Shown here piece by piece: positions 19,694 to 28,578 of a stretch of 64,000 nucleotides of DNA. Each line of letters starts with the position of its first letter. The stretch's first letter is position 1. The translations under genes were made by a program, and so were the position numbers. Source of the DNA: Thiobacillus denitrificans (GTDB lineage: Bacteria; Pseudomonadota; Gammaproteobacteria; Burkholderiales; Thiobacillaceae); assembly GCA_020723405.1 (NCBI GenBank), contig DYIY01000001.1:310001-374000 (forward strand), written 5' to 3'. The notes beneath the pieces were generated by a model. It was not told where the DNA came from. It made no database searches and saw only the letters and a program-made list of their open reading frames with translations.

Positions 19694-19774
19694 GGTGCGG
19701 TTCGTTCCGCTCACCACACCCAACGGCCGGGTGGGGGCACTGGGTAGGATGTGGTGAGCCAAGCGAACCGCATC
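19694..19774. repeat. REP-like palindrome, copy A
   Basis: Inverted repeat with arms GGTGCGGTTCGTTCCGCTCA (from 19694) and a matching right arm GTGGTGAGCCAAGCGAACCG, about 28 bases apart. The right arm ends at 19774. It lies between pepA and nadB. The arms match copies B and C, so this is a dispersed extragenic palindrome able to form a long hairpin. Confidence 0.85.
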
Positions 19775-19795
19775 GACTCGGGCGGCTGGCGTTGC

Positions 19796-19869
19796 GGTGC
19801 GGTTCGTTCCTCACCACACCCTACTCCCGGAACACCGCGTAGGATGTGGTGAGCAAAGCGAACCGCATC
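19796..19869. repeat. REP-like palindrome, copy B
   Basis: Second copy, 22 bp after copy A and in the same orientation. Left arm GGTGCGGTTCGTTCCTCACC lacks three bases relative to copy A; right arm GATGTGGTGAGCAAAGCGAA continues to CCGCATC. Tandem pairing of such palindromes in an intergenic space is typical of BIME-like elements. Confidence 0.85.
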
Positions 19870-19901
19870 AACCCGCCGCAAACAACCAGCCTGCCCGCTC
19901 C

Positions 19902-21464
19902 TCAGGGAATCAGGATCGTGTTGGCGGGCTCGGCCAGCAAGTCCGGATAGTTGCGCGAGAAGTGCAGACCCCGGCTCTCGAGCCTGGCCCGGGCACAGCG
20001 CACGATGAGGTCGGCAGTCAGCACCAGGTTGCGCAGTTCGATGAGGTCGTTGCTCACCCGGAAATTGCTGTAGTACTCGAAGATTTCCTCGTTGAGCAGG
20101 GCCAGCCGGTGGGCGGCCCGCTCCAGGCGCTTGGTGGTGCGCACGATGCCCACGTAGTCCCACATGAAGCGGCGCAACTCGTGCCAGTTGTGGGCGATGA
20201 CGATCTCCTCGTCGGCGTCGGTGACCCGGCTCTCGTCCCAGGGCGGCACGGTTTCCTCCGGTCGGATTCCAGCGGCGGCGATGTGGGCGGCGGCGGCCCG
20301 GCCGTAGACCAGGCACTCCAACAGGGAATTGCTGGCCAGCCGGTTGGCGCCGTGCAGGCCGGTGCAGGCCGTTTCGCCGATGGCATACAGCCCCTCGGCA
20401 TCGGTCTGCCCGTCCCGGTCCACCAGCACGCCGCCGCAGGTGTAGTGGGCGGCCGGCGCCACGGGGATCCACTCCCGGGTGATGTCGATCCCCAGTTCCA
20501 GGCAGCGGGCGTGGATGGTGGGGAAGTGGCCGACGATGAACTTGGCCGGCTTGTGGGTGATGTCCAGGTAGACGCAGTCCAGGCCCCGCTTCTTCATCTC
20601 GAAATCGATGGCCCGGGCCACCACGTCCCGGGGCGCCAGTTCCGCCCGCTCGTCGTGCTCGGGCATGAAGCGGGTGCCGTCGGGCAGGCGCAGCAGGGCC
20701 CCCTCTCCGCGCATGGCCTCGGTGATGAGGAAGGACTTGGCGTGGGGATGGTAAAGACAGGTGGGATGGAACTGCACGAACTCCAGGTTGGCCACCCGGC
20801 AACCCGCCCGCCAGGCCATGGCGATGCCGTCGCCGGTGGCCGTGTCCGGGTTGGTGGTATAGAGGAAGGCCTTGCCTGCCCCGCCGGTGGCCAACACCGT
20901 GGCGTTGGCCTGGAAGGTCCCCACCCGGCCGCTGGCCGTATCCAGGACGTAGGCGCCGTGGACCCGTCGCCCGTCCCGGCCCAGACGCCGGTCGGTGATC
21001 AGGTCCACCGCGATGTGCTGGGTGTAGAGGGTGAGGTTGGGCCGCCTGGACAGGCGGGCCAACAGGGCGTCCTGGACCGCCTTGCCGGTGGCGTCGGCGG
21101 CATGCAGCACCCGGCGGCGGGAATGGCCGCCTTCCCGGGTCAGGTGGTAGGCAGCCCCCTCCACGTCGAAGGGCGCCCCCTGGCCGATCAGCCAGTTCAC
21201 CGCTGCGGGGGCGGACTCCACCACGTGGCGCACGGCGGCCTCGTCGCACAGGCCGGCACCGGCCACCAGGGTATCGCGCACGTGCTCGTCGAAACTGTCG
21301 TCGCTGCCCAGCACGGCGGCGATGCCGCCCTGGGCCCAATAGCTGGAACTGTCCGCCGCCGCCTTCTTGGTGACCAGGGCCACCCGCATGTTTTCGGGCA
21401 GGGACAGGGCCAGGGTCAGGGCCGCCAGACCGGAACCGATGATGAGAACGTCGTGTTGCCGCAT
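19902..21464 (-). CDS. nadB: L-aspartate oxidase
   Basis: FAD enzyme converting L-aspartate to iminoaspartate, first step of NAD synthesis, cytoplasmic. The 520-residue protein begins with the flavin motif [16 protein letters not shown]. It keeps the succinate-dehydrogenase-family features [25 protein letters not shown] and [20 protein letters not shown]. nadB diverges from rpoE with 131 bp between starts, an arrangement also found in enterobacteria. Confidence 0.97.
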   Translation of the reverse strand: MRQHDVLIIGSGLAALTLALSLPENMRVALVTKKAAADSSSYWAQGGIAAVLGSDDSFDEHVRDTLVAGAGLCDEAAVRHVVESAPAAVNWLIGQGAPFDVEGAAYHLTREGGHSRRRVLHAADATGKAVQDALLARLSRRPNLTLYTQHIAVDLITDRRLGRDGRRVHGAYVLDTASGRVGTFQANATVLATGGAGKAFLYTTNPDTATGDGIAMAWRAGCRVANLEFVQFHPTCLYHPHAKSFLITEAMRGEGALLRLPDGTRFMPEHDERAELAPRDVVARAIDFEMKKRGLDCVYLDITHKPAKFIVGHFPTIHARCLELGIDITREWIPVAPAAHYTCGGVLVDRDGQTDAEGLYAIGETACTGLHGANRLASNSLLECLVYGRAAAAHIAAAGIRPEETVPPWDESRVTDADEEIVIAHNWHELRRFMWDYVGIVRTTKRLERAAHRLALLNEEIFEYYSNFRVSNDLIELRNLVLTADLIVRCARARLESRGLHFSRNYPDLLAEPANTILIP

Positions 21465-21473
21465 GTTGGATCG

Positions 21474-21533
21474 GGAACTTATGGAGGCGACCCCCGGTCC
21501 TTTGGGCCGAAGGTCAGGGATGGGCAGTTATAC
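21474..21533 (+). promoter_or_regulatory. Candidate rpoE promoters
   Basis: GGAACTT at 21474-21480 matches the sigma-E -35 element, but the -10 at the expected distance (about 21497) is poor. TTATAC at 21528-21533 could be a separate -10 for a housekeeping promoter, also without a good -35. Autoregulation by sigma-E is known in this family; the sequence here gives only partial support. Confidence 0.35.
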
Positions 21534-21595
21534 TCGCCGCCGTGTTGGATGCATAGCGGCGGGAGCCCACCAGTGACTGGAAATCAGGGACGACA

Positions 21596-22195
21596 ATGAG
21601 CGACCGGGAAATCGACCTTCAATTGGTCGAGCGGGTACGCAACGGAGACAAGCAGGCCTTCGGGATCCTGGTGGACAAGTACCGCCGCAAGCTGCTCCGT
21701 TTGCTGTCGCGCATGGTGCGCGACCCGGACGAGATCGAGGACATCGCCCAGGAGACCTTCATCAAGGCCTACCGGGCCCTGCCCCAGTTCCGGGGCGATG
21801 CGGCCTTCTACACCTGGCTGTATCGCATCGGCGTGAACACGGCCAAGAACTATCTGGCCACCCGGGGCCGGGCCATGCCCACGGTCTCCGACCAGGCCCT
21901 GGATGATGAGGACGAGCCGGATGAGCGGCTGGTCGCGAAGGATTTCGGAACACCGGAATCGGAACTGCTGTCCAAGCAGGTGGCGATTGCGGTGAACGAA
22001 GCGGTGGAGGCCCTGCCGGAGGAACTGCGGCAGGCCATCACCCTGCGTGAAATGGAAGGCATGAGTTACGAGGAGATCGCGGAATACATGCAATGCCCCA
22101 TCGGCACGGTCCGCTCCCGGATTTTCCGGGCGCGGGAAGCCATCGCGGCGAAACTGCGGCCCATTCTGGGGACATCGGAAGACAGAAGGTGGTAA
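21596..22195 (+). CDS. rpoE: Sigma-E (RpoE/AlgU) envelope-stress sigma factor
   Basis: ECF sigma factor of 199 residues. It matches RpoE closely: DLQLVERVRNGDKQAFGILV, region 2 with DEIEDIAQETFIKAYRALPQ, and region 4 with EALPEELRQAITLREMEGMS and YEEIAEYMQCPIGTVRSRIF. It is followed by rseA, rseB, rseC and a periplasmic protease, the full regulatory cascade. RseA would hold it at the membrane until misfolded outer-membrane proteins trigger proteolysis. Confidence 0.97.
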   Translation: MSDREIDLQLVERVRNGDKQAFGILVDKYRRKLLRLLSRMVRDPDEIEDIAQETFIKAYRALPQFRGDAAFYTWLYRIGVNTAKNYLATRGRAMPTVSDQALDDEDEPDERLVAKDFGTPESELLSKQVAIAVNEAVEALPEELRQAITLREMEGMSYEEIAEYMQCPIGTVRSRIFRAREAIAAKLRPILGTSEDRRW

Positions 22196-22197
22196 CC

Positions 22198-22701
22198 ATG
22201 ACAAATGCAATGAAAATCCCGGCACAGCATGCCCAGACTGAAGACGACAACCTCTCCGCCCTGTTCGATGGAGAACTGGACGACCCCGGTGCCCGGGCCA
22301 TCCTGAAGGATCTGTCCCGGGACCCGGAGCGTTGCCGGCGCCTGGCGGAATACGCCCTGATCGGCGACAGCCTGCGAGGTCTGAACCGGGACGCCCCCCA
22401 CCTGACCACCCGGGTCATGGCGGCTCTGGAACAGGAGCCCACCGTGCTGGCCCCCATGGCCCGGCCCAGGGACCGCCGCCCGGCCTTGTGGCTGGCGGCC
22501 GCCACCGTGGCGGCCATCACCTGGGGGCTGTGGAGTGTGTCCCCCCGCCAGGATGCCCCGGCGGCGCCGATGGCTGCGGCCCCCGGCCAGGCGGGCAACG
22601 TGCTGCCCTATCTGGAGGCCCATCAGGACTTCGCCCAGGCCGTGGTGGCGCCATCCGAAATGCAGTTCACCCGGGTCAACCTGGCGGGAGTCGGCCAGTG
22701 A
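22198..22701 (+). CDS. rseA: Anti-sigma-E factor RseA
   Basis: Single-pass inner-membrane anti-sigma factor of 167 residues. The N-terminal domain contains LSALFDGELDDPGARAILKD and WRLAEY-like CRRLAEYALIGDSLRG, the RseA_N pattern that binds sigma-E. One transmembrane helix lies at about 96-113 (ALWLAAATVAAITWGLW). The C-terminal periplasmic part ends with PYLEAHQDFAQAVVAPSEMQ. It starts 2 bp after rpoE and overlaps rseB by GTGA. Confidence 0.92.
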   Translation: MTNAMKIPAQHAQTEDDNLSALFDGELDDPGARAILKDLSRDPERCRRLAEYALIGDSLRGLNRDAPHLTTRVMAALEQEPTVLAPMARPRDRRPALWLAAATVAAITWGLWSVSPRQDAPAAPMAAAPGQAGNVLPYLEAHQDFAQAVVAPSEMQFTRVNLAGVGQ

Positions 22702-23651
22702 GGGCCGCCTGGCTGCTCTGCCTGGTCGCCCTGGGCGCCCGGGCGGGCGACCCGCTGCCCCCCGCCGAAGCAGCCGTCTGGCTGCAACGCATGGCCGACG
22801 CGGCCCGGCACGTGGGCTATGAAGGCGTGTTCGCCTTCCAGCACGGCGACGCCCCCCTGCAATCCCTCATGGTCAGCAACCGGCCCGCCCCGGCCGGCAA
22901 GGACAGCCGCCTGCTGGCCATGGACGGGGAACAGCGGGAGGTGCGCTGTTCCCAGGGTATCTCCCTGAGCATGCAGACGGCGGGCGGCCAGGTGAAGGTG
23001 GAGCGGCGCCTCAACTCCCGCCACTTTCCCGACCTGCTGCCGGCCAACGCCACCCCCCTGGCCAACTGGTACAACGTGCGCCTGGGGGAGGTCGGCCGGG
23101 TGGCCGGTCTGGACTGCCGCCAGGTGGAGCTCACCCCCCGGGACGCTTTCCGCTGGGGCTACGTGCTCTGCGCGGAAAAGGAAACGGGCCTGCCCCTCAA
23201 GGCGATGATGATCAACGACGCCGGCAAGCCCCTCATGCAGTACGCCTTCGCCGAGGTGAAGCTGGGCGCCCTGCCGCGCAACGCGCCGCCCCCCGCCCAG
23301 ACGGCCAGTGAAGCGGCCCGGCCCGTGGCCGCCGGACGGGTGGGCGTAAAAAGCCTGCCCCCGGGCTTCACCCGCATCACCGCAGTGAAGCGCCAGTTGC
23401 CCAACAAGCCGGGGGAAGTGGAGCACTGGGTGTTCAGCGACGGCCTGACCCACATCTCCCTGTTCCTGGAAAACGCCGCCCAGCCCGTGGAAACCCTGCG
23501 CGGCCAGAGCAAGCTGGGCATGATCAACATGCTCACCCGACAGGTGGGCGCCATGCAGGCCACGATTCTGGGGGACGCCCCCTGGCCGGCGGTGGAAGCC
23601 ATCGCCATGAACCTGGAAGCCCGGCCCGGAACCGTCGCCAGCGGAAAATGA
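22698..23651 (+). CDS. rseB: Sigma-E regulatory protein RseB/MucB
   Basis: Periplasmic protein of 317 residues that shields RseA from proteolysis and senses LPS or mislocalised lipoproteins. It starts at a GTG inside the rseA stop. A signal peptide (about 1-17) is followed by the MucB/RseB N-terminal fold (AVWLQRMADAARHVGYEGVF, VSNRPAPAGKDSRLLAMDGE) and a C-terminal domain (LPPGFTRITAVKRQLP, HWVFSDGLTHISLFLE). Two cysteines in RCSQGI and DCRQ may be paired. Confidence 0.92.
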   Translation: MRAAWLLCLVALGARAGDPLPPAEAAVWLQRMADAARHVGYEGVFAFQHGDAPLQSLMVSNRPAPAGKDSRLLAMDGEQREVRCSQGISLSMQTAGGQVKVERRLNSRHFPDLLPANATPLANWYNVRLGEVGRVAGLDCRQVELTPRDAFRWGYVLCAEKETGLPLKAMMINDAGKPLMQYAFAEVKLGALPRNAPPPAQTASEAARPVAAGRVGVKSLPPGFTRITAVKRQLPNKPGEVEHWVFSDGLTHISLFLENAAQPVETLRGQSKLGMINMLTRQVGAMQATILGDAPWPAVEAIAMNLEARPGTVASGK

Positions 23652-24097
23652 TCGAGACCCCCGCCCGCATCACCCGCGTGGACGGCGACGGCGCCTGGGT
23701 GACCAGTGCCGCGCCGTCCTCCTGCGGCGCCTGCGGCGGCAAGGGCTGCGGCTCCTCGATCTTCGCCCGGCTCTGGCACCCCCGGGAACCCGAATACCGG
23801 GTGGACAACCCCATCGGCGCCAGTCCCGGCGAGGCCGTGGTGGTGGGTGTGCCCGACGGCGCCCTGCTGGGTGCGGTGCTGGCCGGCTACGTGACCCCCC
23901 TTCTGGTGCTGCTTCTGGGTGCCGGAATCGGCCAGGCGTTTTTCGGGGAACCTGGGGCCATCCTGGGCGGTCTGTCCGGACTGTTGCTGGCCGCTGCCTG
24001 GCTCAGGCGGCGTCGGCGCCCCGGCGCCACCCCCGTGGTGCTGCGCCGGGACGATACCCTCCCCGGTCAAGCCTGTGCATCCCGCCGGGGTGGCTGA
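23648..24097 (+). CDS. rseC: SoxR-reducing system / RseC family protein
   Basis: Membrane protein of 149 residues, ATG overlapping the rseB stop. The N-terminal domain has a compact cysteine cluster, SSCGACGGKGCGSS (about 26-39), characteristic of RseC. Two transmembrane helices follow (about 77-98 and 102-118). RseC modulates sigma-E and takes part in SoxR reduction in enteric bacteria; the role here is inferred from position and motif. Confidence 0.88.
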   Translation: MIETPARITRVDGDGAWVTSAAPSSCGACGGKGCGSSIFARLWHPREPEYRVDNPIGASPGEAVVVGVPDGALLGAVLAGYVTPLLVLLLGAGIGQAFFGEPGAILGGLSGLLLAAAWLRRRRRPGATPVVLRRDDTLPGQACASRRGG

Positions 24098-24139
24098 GCA
24101 AGCTGTTCCGTTCCAGAAGCTATTCGATAGAGGTGTGAC

Positions 24140-25507
24140 ATGAGGACATGGCTGGCCCTGCTGGGCCTTTCCCTCGGTTTCCTGGCCACCGGCGCCCGGG
24201 CCGAACTCCCCGATTTCACCAACCTGGCCGAGGAGCAATCCCCCGCCGTGGTGAACATCACCACCACCCAGGACGCCAAGCAGACGAAGCGTGGCCACAA
24301 GATGCCTGAGCCGGACGACATGATGGATTTCTTCCGCCGCTTCATGCCCCCCGAGGGCGAGCGCTTCATGCCGCCGCGCAGGGGCCAGGGCTCGGGCTTC
24401 CTGATCTCCGCCGACGGCTACATCCTGACCAACACCCACGTGGTGGACGACGTGGACGAGGTGGTGGTGAAGCTCAACGACAAGCGGGAATTCCGCGCCA
24501 AGGTCATCGGCAGTGATGACCGCACCGACGTGGCCCTGCTGAAGATCAACGCTGAAGGCCTGCCCCGGGTGACCGTGGGAGACCCCGGCCGGTTGAAGGT
24601 GGGCGAGTGGGTGCTGGCCATCGGCGCCCCCTTCGGCTTCGAGAATTCGGTCACCGCCGGCATCGTCTCGGCCAAGGGCCGGGCCCTGCCGGACGAAAAC
24701 TACGTGCCCTTCATCCAGACCGACGTGGCGGTGAATCCGGGCAATTCCGGCGGCCCCCTGTTCAACCTGAAGGGTGAGGTGGTGGGCATCAATTCCCAGA
24801 TCATCTCCCGCAGCGGCGGCTACATGGGCCTGTCCTTCGCCATCCCCATCGACGTGGCCATGGACGTGGCCGAGCAGTTGAAGTCCCAGGGCAAGGTAAG
24901 CCGGGGCCGGCTGGGCATCGTCATCCAGGAGGTCACCGCCGACCTGGCCGACTCCTTCGGCCTCAAGGATGCCCGGGGCGCCCTGGTTTCCGACGTGGAA
25001 GCGGGCAGTCCGGCGGACAAGGCCGGCGTCCAGGTGTCCGACATCGTCCTCAAGTTCGACGGCAAGCCGGTCAACGCCTCCATCGACCTGCCCCGCCTGG
25101 TGGGCGCCACCAAGCCCGGCACCCGTTCCACTCTGACCATCTGGCGCAAGGGGGCCATCAAGGACCTGACCGTGACCGTGGGCGAAGTGCCTGAGGAGAA
25201 GATGGCTGCCGGCAAGGCACCGGTGGCCAAGAAGACCAACCGGGCCGGCCTGGCGGTGACCGAACTGACCAAGGAGCAGAAGTCCATCCTGAAGATCGGC
25301 AACGGCGTCCTGGTGGAGGAAGCCACGGGCATCGCCGCCCGCTCCGGCATCCAGTCCGGCGACGTGATCATCGCCGTGAACAACCAGGAGGTGGACTCGG
25401 CCGACGACCTGGCCAAGCTCATCAACGACCCGGCGCGCAAGAGCGTGGCCCTGCTGGTGAAGCGGGGCGAGAACGCCCATTACGTCTCACTGCGCCTGGA
25501 CAAGTGA
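24140..25507 (+). CDS. mucD: DegP/MucD-family periplasmic serine protease
   Basis: HtrA-type protease-chaperone of 455 residues degrading misfolded envelope proteins. Signal peptide about 1-21. The catalytic triad is present: His in ILTNTHVVDD, Asp in DDRTDVALLK, Ser in GNSGGPLFNL. Two PDZ domains follow (about 260-350 and 365-450, with SRGRLGIVIQEVTADLADSF). Placement directly after rseABC is the MucD arrangement of Pseudomonas and betaproteobacteria. The next gene overlaps its stop. Confidence 0.95.
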   Translation: MRTWLALLGLSLGFLATGARAELPDFTNLAEEQSPAVVNITTTQDAKQTKRGHKMPEPDDMMDFFRRFMPPEGERFMPPRRGQGSGFLISADGYILTNTHVVDDVDEVVVKLNDKREFRAKVIGSDDRTDVALLKINAEGLPRVTVGDPGRLKVGEWVLAIGAPFGFENSVTAGIVSAKGRALPDENYVPFIQTDVAVNPGNSGGPLFNLKGEVVGINSQIISRSGGYMGLSFAIPIDVAMDVAEQLKSQGKVSRGRLGIVIQEVTADLADSFGLKDARGALVSDVEAGSPADKAGVQVSDIVLKFDGKPVNASIDLPRLVGATKPGTRSTLTIWRKGAIKDLTVTVGEVPEEKMAAGKAPVAKKTNRAGLAVTELTKEQKSILKIGNGVLVEEATGIAARSGIQSGDVIIAVNNQEVDSADDLAKLINDPARKSVALLVKRGENAHYVSLRLDK

Positions 25508-25755
25508 TCCGCCTGACCCTTTACGGGCGCCCCGGCTGCCACCTGTGCGACGACATGCTGGCGGCCCTGGCGCCCCACCAGGCCAGCCTGGGCTTCGCCC
25601 TGGACGAGGTGGACGTGGATACCGACCCGGCCCTGGCGGCCCGCTACGGGGTCCTGATCCCGGTTCTGGCCTGGGGCAGCCGGGAGATCTGCCATTACCG
25701 TCTGGACGCGGAGGCCCTGCTGAAGACCCTCAGGAATCCTGGAGAAGACGGCTAA
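25504..25755 (+). CDS. Glutaredoxin-family thiol protein
   Basis: Small thioredoxin-fold protein of 83 residues with the redox pair in YGRPGCHLCDDM (C13 and C16), the variant common in the DUF836/glutaredoxin-like family. The GTG start overlaps the mucD stop (GTGA), so it belongs to the rpoE-mucD transcript. A reductase role for an envelope or cytosolic thiol is likely; the substrate is unknown. Confidence 0.88.
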   Translation: MIRLTLYGRPGCHLCDDMLAALAPHQASLGFALDEVDVDTDPALAARYGVLIPVLAWGSREICHYRLDAEALLKTLRNPGEDG

Positions 25756-25829
25756 GCCCCTGTCGTTTCAGGTAAAATCCCGGCGTTCCCCCTTTTCCAG
25801 AGGCACGGTTTCGTGCCTCGTGTTTTTTC

Positions 25830-27626
25830 ATGCAAAGAAACACCCGCAATTTCTCCATCATCGCCCACATCGACCACGGCAAATCCACCCTGGCCGACCG
25901 GATCATCCACAGCTGCGGCGGCCTGGACGACCGGGAGATGGAGGAACAGGTGCTGGACTCCATGGACCTGGAGCGGGAACGGGGCATCACCATCAAGGCC
26001 CAGACCGCCGCCCTGCTCTACAAGGCCCGGGACGGCCAGGAATACCAGATCAACCTGATCGACACCCCCGGCCACGTGGACTTCTCCTACGAGGTGTCCC
26101 GCTCCCTGTCGGCCTGCGAAGGGGCCCTGCTGGTGGTGGACGCCTCCCAGGGGGTGGAAGCCCAGACCGTGGCCAACTGCTACACCGCCATCGAACTGGG
26201 CGTCGAGGTCTTTCCCGTGCTAAACAAGATCGACCTGCCCTCCGCCGACCCGGAGCGGGTGATCCACGAGATCGAGGACATCGTCGGCATCCCCGCCGAC
26301 CACGCCGTGCATTGCTCGGCCAAGACCGGACTGGGCATCCAGGACGTGCTGGAGGCCGTGGTGGCCCACGTGCCGCCGCCCCGGGGCGACGAGAACGCAC
26401 CCCTGAAGGCCCTGGTGATCGACTCCTGGTTCGACAACTACGTGGGCGTGGTCATGCTGGTCCGCGTGGTGGACGGGGTGCTGAAGCAGAAGGACAGGAT
26501 CCGCCTCATGTCCATCGGTGCCGACTATCTGGTGGAAAACCTGGGGGTCTTCACCCCCAAGTCCCTGCCCCGCACCCAGTTGTCCGCCGGCCAGGTGGGC
26601 TTCGTCATCGCCGGCATCAAGGAACTGAAGCACGCCAAGGTGGGCGACACCCTGACCCTGGCCGCCAACCCGGCCGCCGAGCCCCTGCCCGGCTTCAAGG
26701 AGATCAAGCCCCAGGTGTTCGCCGGCCTGTATCCGGTGGAATCCCACGAATACGACAGCCTGCGCGACGCCCTCACCAAACTCCAGCTCAACGACGCGGC
26801 CCTGCAGTTCGAGCCGGAAACCTCCCAGGCCCTGGGCTTCGGTTTCCGCTGCGGCTTTCTGGGCCTGTTGCACATGGACATCGTCCAGGAACGCCTGGAG
26901 CGGGAATACGGCCAGAACCTCATCACCACCGCCCCATCGGTGGAATACCAGGTGATCATGAAGGACGGCTCCATGATCGACGTGGAGAACCCCTCCCTGC
27001 TGCCGGACCTGTCCAAGATCGAGGAGATCCGGGAGCCCATCATCACCGCCACCATCCTGGTGCCCGAGGATTACCTGGGCAACGTCATGACCCTGTGCAA
27101 CCAGAAGCGGGGCGCCCAGGTGGACATGAAATACATGGGCCGGCAGGTGCTGCTCAAGTACGACCTGCCCCTCAACGAAGTGGTGCTGGATTTCTTCGAC
27201 AAGCTCAAGTCCACCAGCCGGGGCTACGCCTCCCTGGACTACGACTTCAAGGAGTTCCGCGCCGACGACCTGGTGAAACTGGACGTGCTGGTGAACGGCG
27301 ACAAGGTGGACGCCCTGTCCCTCATCGTGCACCGCTCCACCTCCCAGTACCGGGGCCGGCAACTGGTGGAGAAGATGCGCGAACTGATTCCCCGGCAGAT
27401 GTTCGACGTGGCCGTCCAGGCCGCCATCGGCTCCCACATCATCGCCCGGGAGACGGTGAAGGCCCTGCGCAAGAACGTGCTGGCCAAGTGCTACGGCGGC
27501 GACATCACCCGCAAGAAGAAACTGCTGGAAAAGCAGAAGGAAGGCAAGAAGCGCATGAAGCAGGTGGGGAACGTGGAAATTCCCCAGGAAGCCTTTCTGG
27601 CCATCCTCCAGGTCAGCGACAAATAA
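25830..27626 (+). CDS. lepA: Elongation factor 4 (LepA)
   Basis: Translational GTPase of 598 residues that acts on stalled or back-translocating ribosomes. The G domain has [26 protein letters not shown] and NKIDLP. EF-G-like domains follow, and the LepA-specific C-terminal domain contains [20 protein letters not shown]. It starts 74 bp after the glutaredoxin gene. In most relatives lepB follows directly, but here a PEP-CTERM gene intervenes. Confidence 0.98.
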   Translation: MQRNTRNFSIIAHIDHGKSTLADRIIHSCGGLDDREMEEQVLDSMDLERERGITIKAQTAALLYKARDGQEYQINLIDTPGHVDFSYEVSRSLSACEGALLVVDASQGVEAQTVANCYTAIELGVEVFPVLNKIDLPSADPERVIHEIEDIVGIPADHAVHCSAKTGLGIQDVLEAVVAHVPPPRGDENAPLKALVIDSWFDNYVGVVMLVRVVDGVLKQKDRIRLMSIGADYLVENLGVFTPKSLPRTQLSAGQVGFVIAGIKELKHAKVGDTLTLAANPAAEPLPGFKEIKPQVFAGLYPVESHEYDSLRDALTKLQLNDAALQFEPETSQALGFGFRCGFLGLLHMDIVQERLEREYGQNLITTAPSVEYQVIMKDGSMIDVENPSLLPDLSKIEEIREPIITATILVPEDYLGNVMTLCNQKRGAQVDMKYMGRQVLLKYDLPLNEVVLDFFDKLKSTSRGYASLDYDFKEFRADDLVKLDVLVNGDKVDALSLIVHRSTSQYRGRQLVEKMRELIPRQMFDVAVQAAIGSHIIARETVKALRKNVLAKCYGGDITRKKKLLEKQKEGKKRMKQVGNVEIPQEAFLAILQVSDK

Positions 27627-27636
27627 GCCGCCTGGC

Positions 27637-27658
27637 ACCGGGGCGCTGCCGCCCCGGT
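27637..27658. terminator. Hairpin between convergent lepA and PEP-CTERM genes
   Basis: Perfect 9-bp stem ACCGGGGCG-CTGC-CGCCCCGGT, 11 bp after the lepA stop and 18 bp from the convergent gene's stop. There is no real T run on either strand, so termination may be weak or factor-dependent. Confidence 0.55.
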
Positions 27659-27675
27659 TCCGAGCCTGGCCGGAA

Positions 27676-28365
27676 TCAGGCCCGGCGCCGCCGGGCGGCC
27701 AGGGAAATCATCGCCAAACCGGCCAGCATCAGGGCATAGCTTTCCGGTTCCGGCACGGCAGCGGTAAGTTGCAGGGTGCGCAGGCTGGAAATCGTGGTGG
27801 TGTTCCCTGCCCCAAAGGGACCGTAATTGATGCCGATGAAGGCCGAATCGAAGTCCGCCAGATTCAGGTTGCCAGGCAGACTGCCCCCCGAACTGAACAC
27901 CGTTCCCCCGACGTCGACGAATCCCAGGTAGATGTAATTGGGGGTCAGTCCGGCAAAGCTGCCGGTAGACGCAAGCGGCCCGCCGCCGCTGAGGGGCTGG
28001 AAGGTGTAGAGGGAATCGCCCACGGGAATGCTGTGGGGCGGGTTGACCGAGTCATACAGGGCCAGATCGCCCGGGACGGTGGAAGACACCGTGTTGCCGC
28101 CGATGGTCAGGGTCAGGGCACTATAGGCATTGTCAAAGATGTTCTGGGTGCCGCCGTTGTATGCCGTGGACTGGGCCGCCACCCCGGTATCGTAGGTGAA
28201 GCTGCCGGTGAAAGCGGTGTTGGCCGCCACGCCCCCCATCGCCATGGAGGTCAGGCCGGAAAATTCATAGGTCACGATGGTGGCGCCCGCAGAGGTTGCC
28301 ATCGTGGACAGGAGCAAGGCGGTGGCCAAAGGCACGATTGCGGATGCAGGACGGGAAAAGAACAT
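27676..28365 (-). CDS. PEP-CTERM sorting-domain protein
   Basis: Exported 229-residue protein with a signal peptide (about 1-28, ending TSAGA), a beta-rich T/S/G-rich body without a domain I recognise (TYEFSGLTSMAMGGVAANTA, FTGSFTYDTGVA), and a C-terminal PEP-CTERM signal, VPEPESYALMLAGLAMISLA then ARRRRA. The body resembles short PEP-CTERM proteins predicted to be matrix components. The ATG at 28365 gives the signal peptide; the open frame extends much further upstream but overlaps lepB on the other strand. It is inserted, opposite in direction, between lepA and lepB. Confidence 0.85.
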   Translation of the reverse strand: MFFSRPASAIVPLATALLLSTMATSAGATIVTYEFSGLTSMAMGGVAANTAFTGSFTYDTGVAAQSTAYNGGTQNIFDNAYSALTLTIGGNTVSSTVPGDLALYDSVNPPHSIPVGDSLYTFQPLSGGGPLASTGSFAGLTPNYIYLGFVDVGGTVFSSGGSLPGNLNLADFDSAFIGINYGPFGAGNTTTISSLRTLQLTAAVPEPESYALMLAGLAMISLAARRRRA

Positions 28366-28434
28366 GCAAGACTCCGAGAACAGGATGAGACGGGTGATGG
28401 GCTTGCCAAGCCTGGGGTGCCCGGCAACAATTTG

Positions 28435-28450
28435 TGTGACTTTATTACAC
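28435..28450. promoter_or_regulatory. CRP-like palindrome upstream of the PEP-CTERM gene
   Basis: TGTGA-CTTTAT-TACAC has the spacing of a CRP-family site (TGTGA-N6-TCACA) with one mismatch per right half. It lies in a short AT-rich stretch between the divergent gene starts at 28365 and 28579. It could control either gene. The evidence is one motif only. Confidence 0.3.
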
Positions 28451-28578
28451 GACAAAGACGAAGCACAAGCTCCAGCCGCGCACGATCGGGAGCAATCCCC
28501 TGTCGGCAGCGGGGCGAGGCTATGAACTTCCCGGTAGAATCCGGGTCGCCATGACACCTCTAACCAGAACCTGATTAC

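Noticed and set aside
19694-19869. Possible CRISPR array
   Set aside because: Only two copies, each internally palindromic and about 75-80 bp long, and a third 13 kb away. There are no regular spacers and no cas genes; a REP-like element explains it better.
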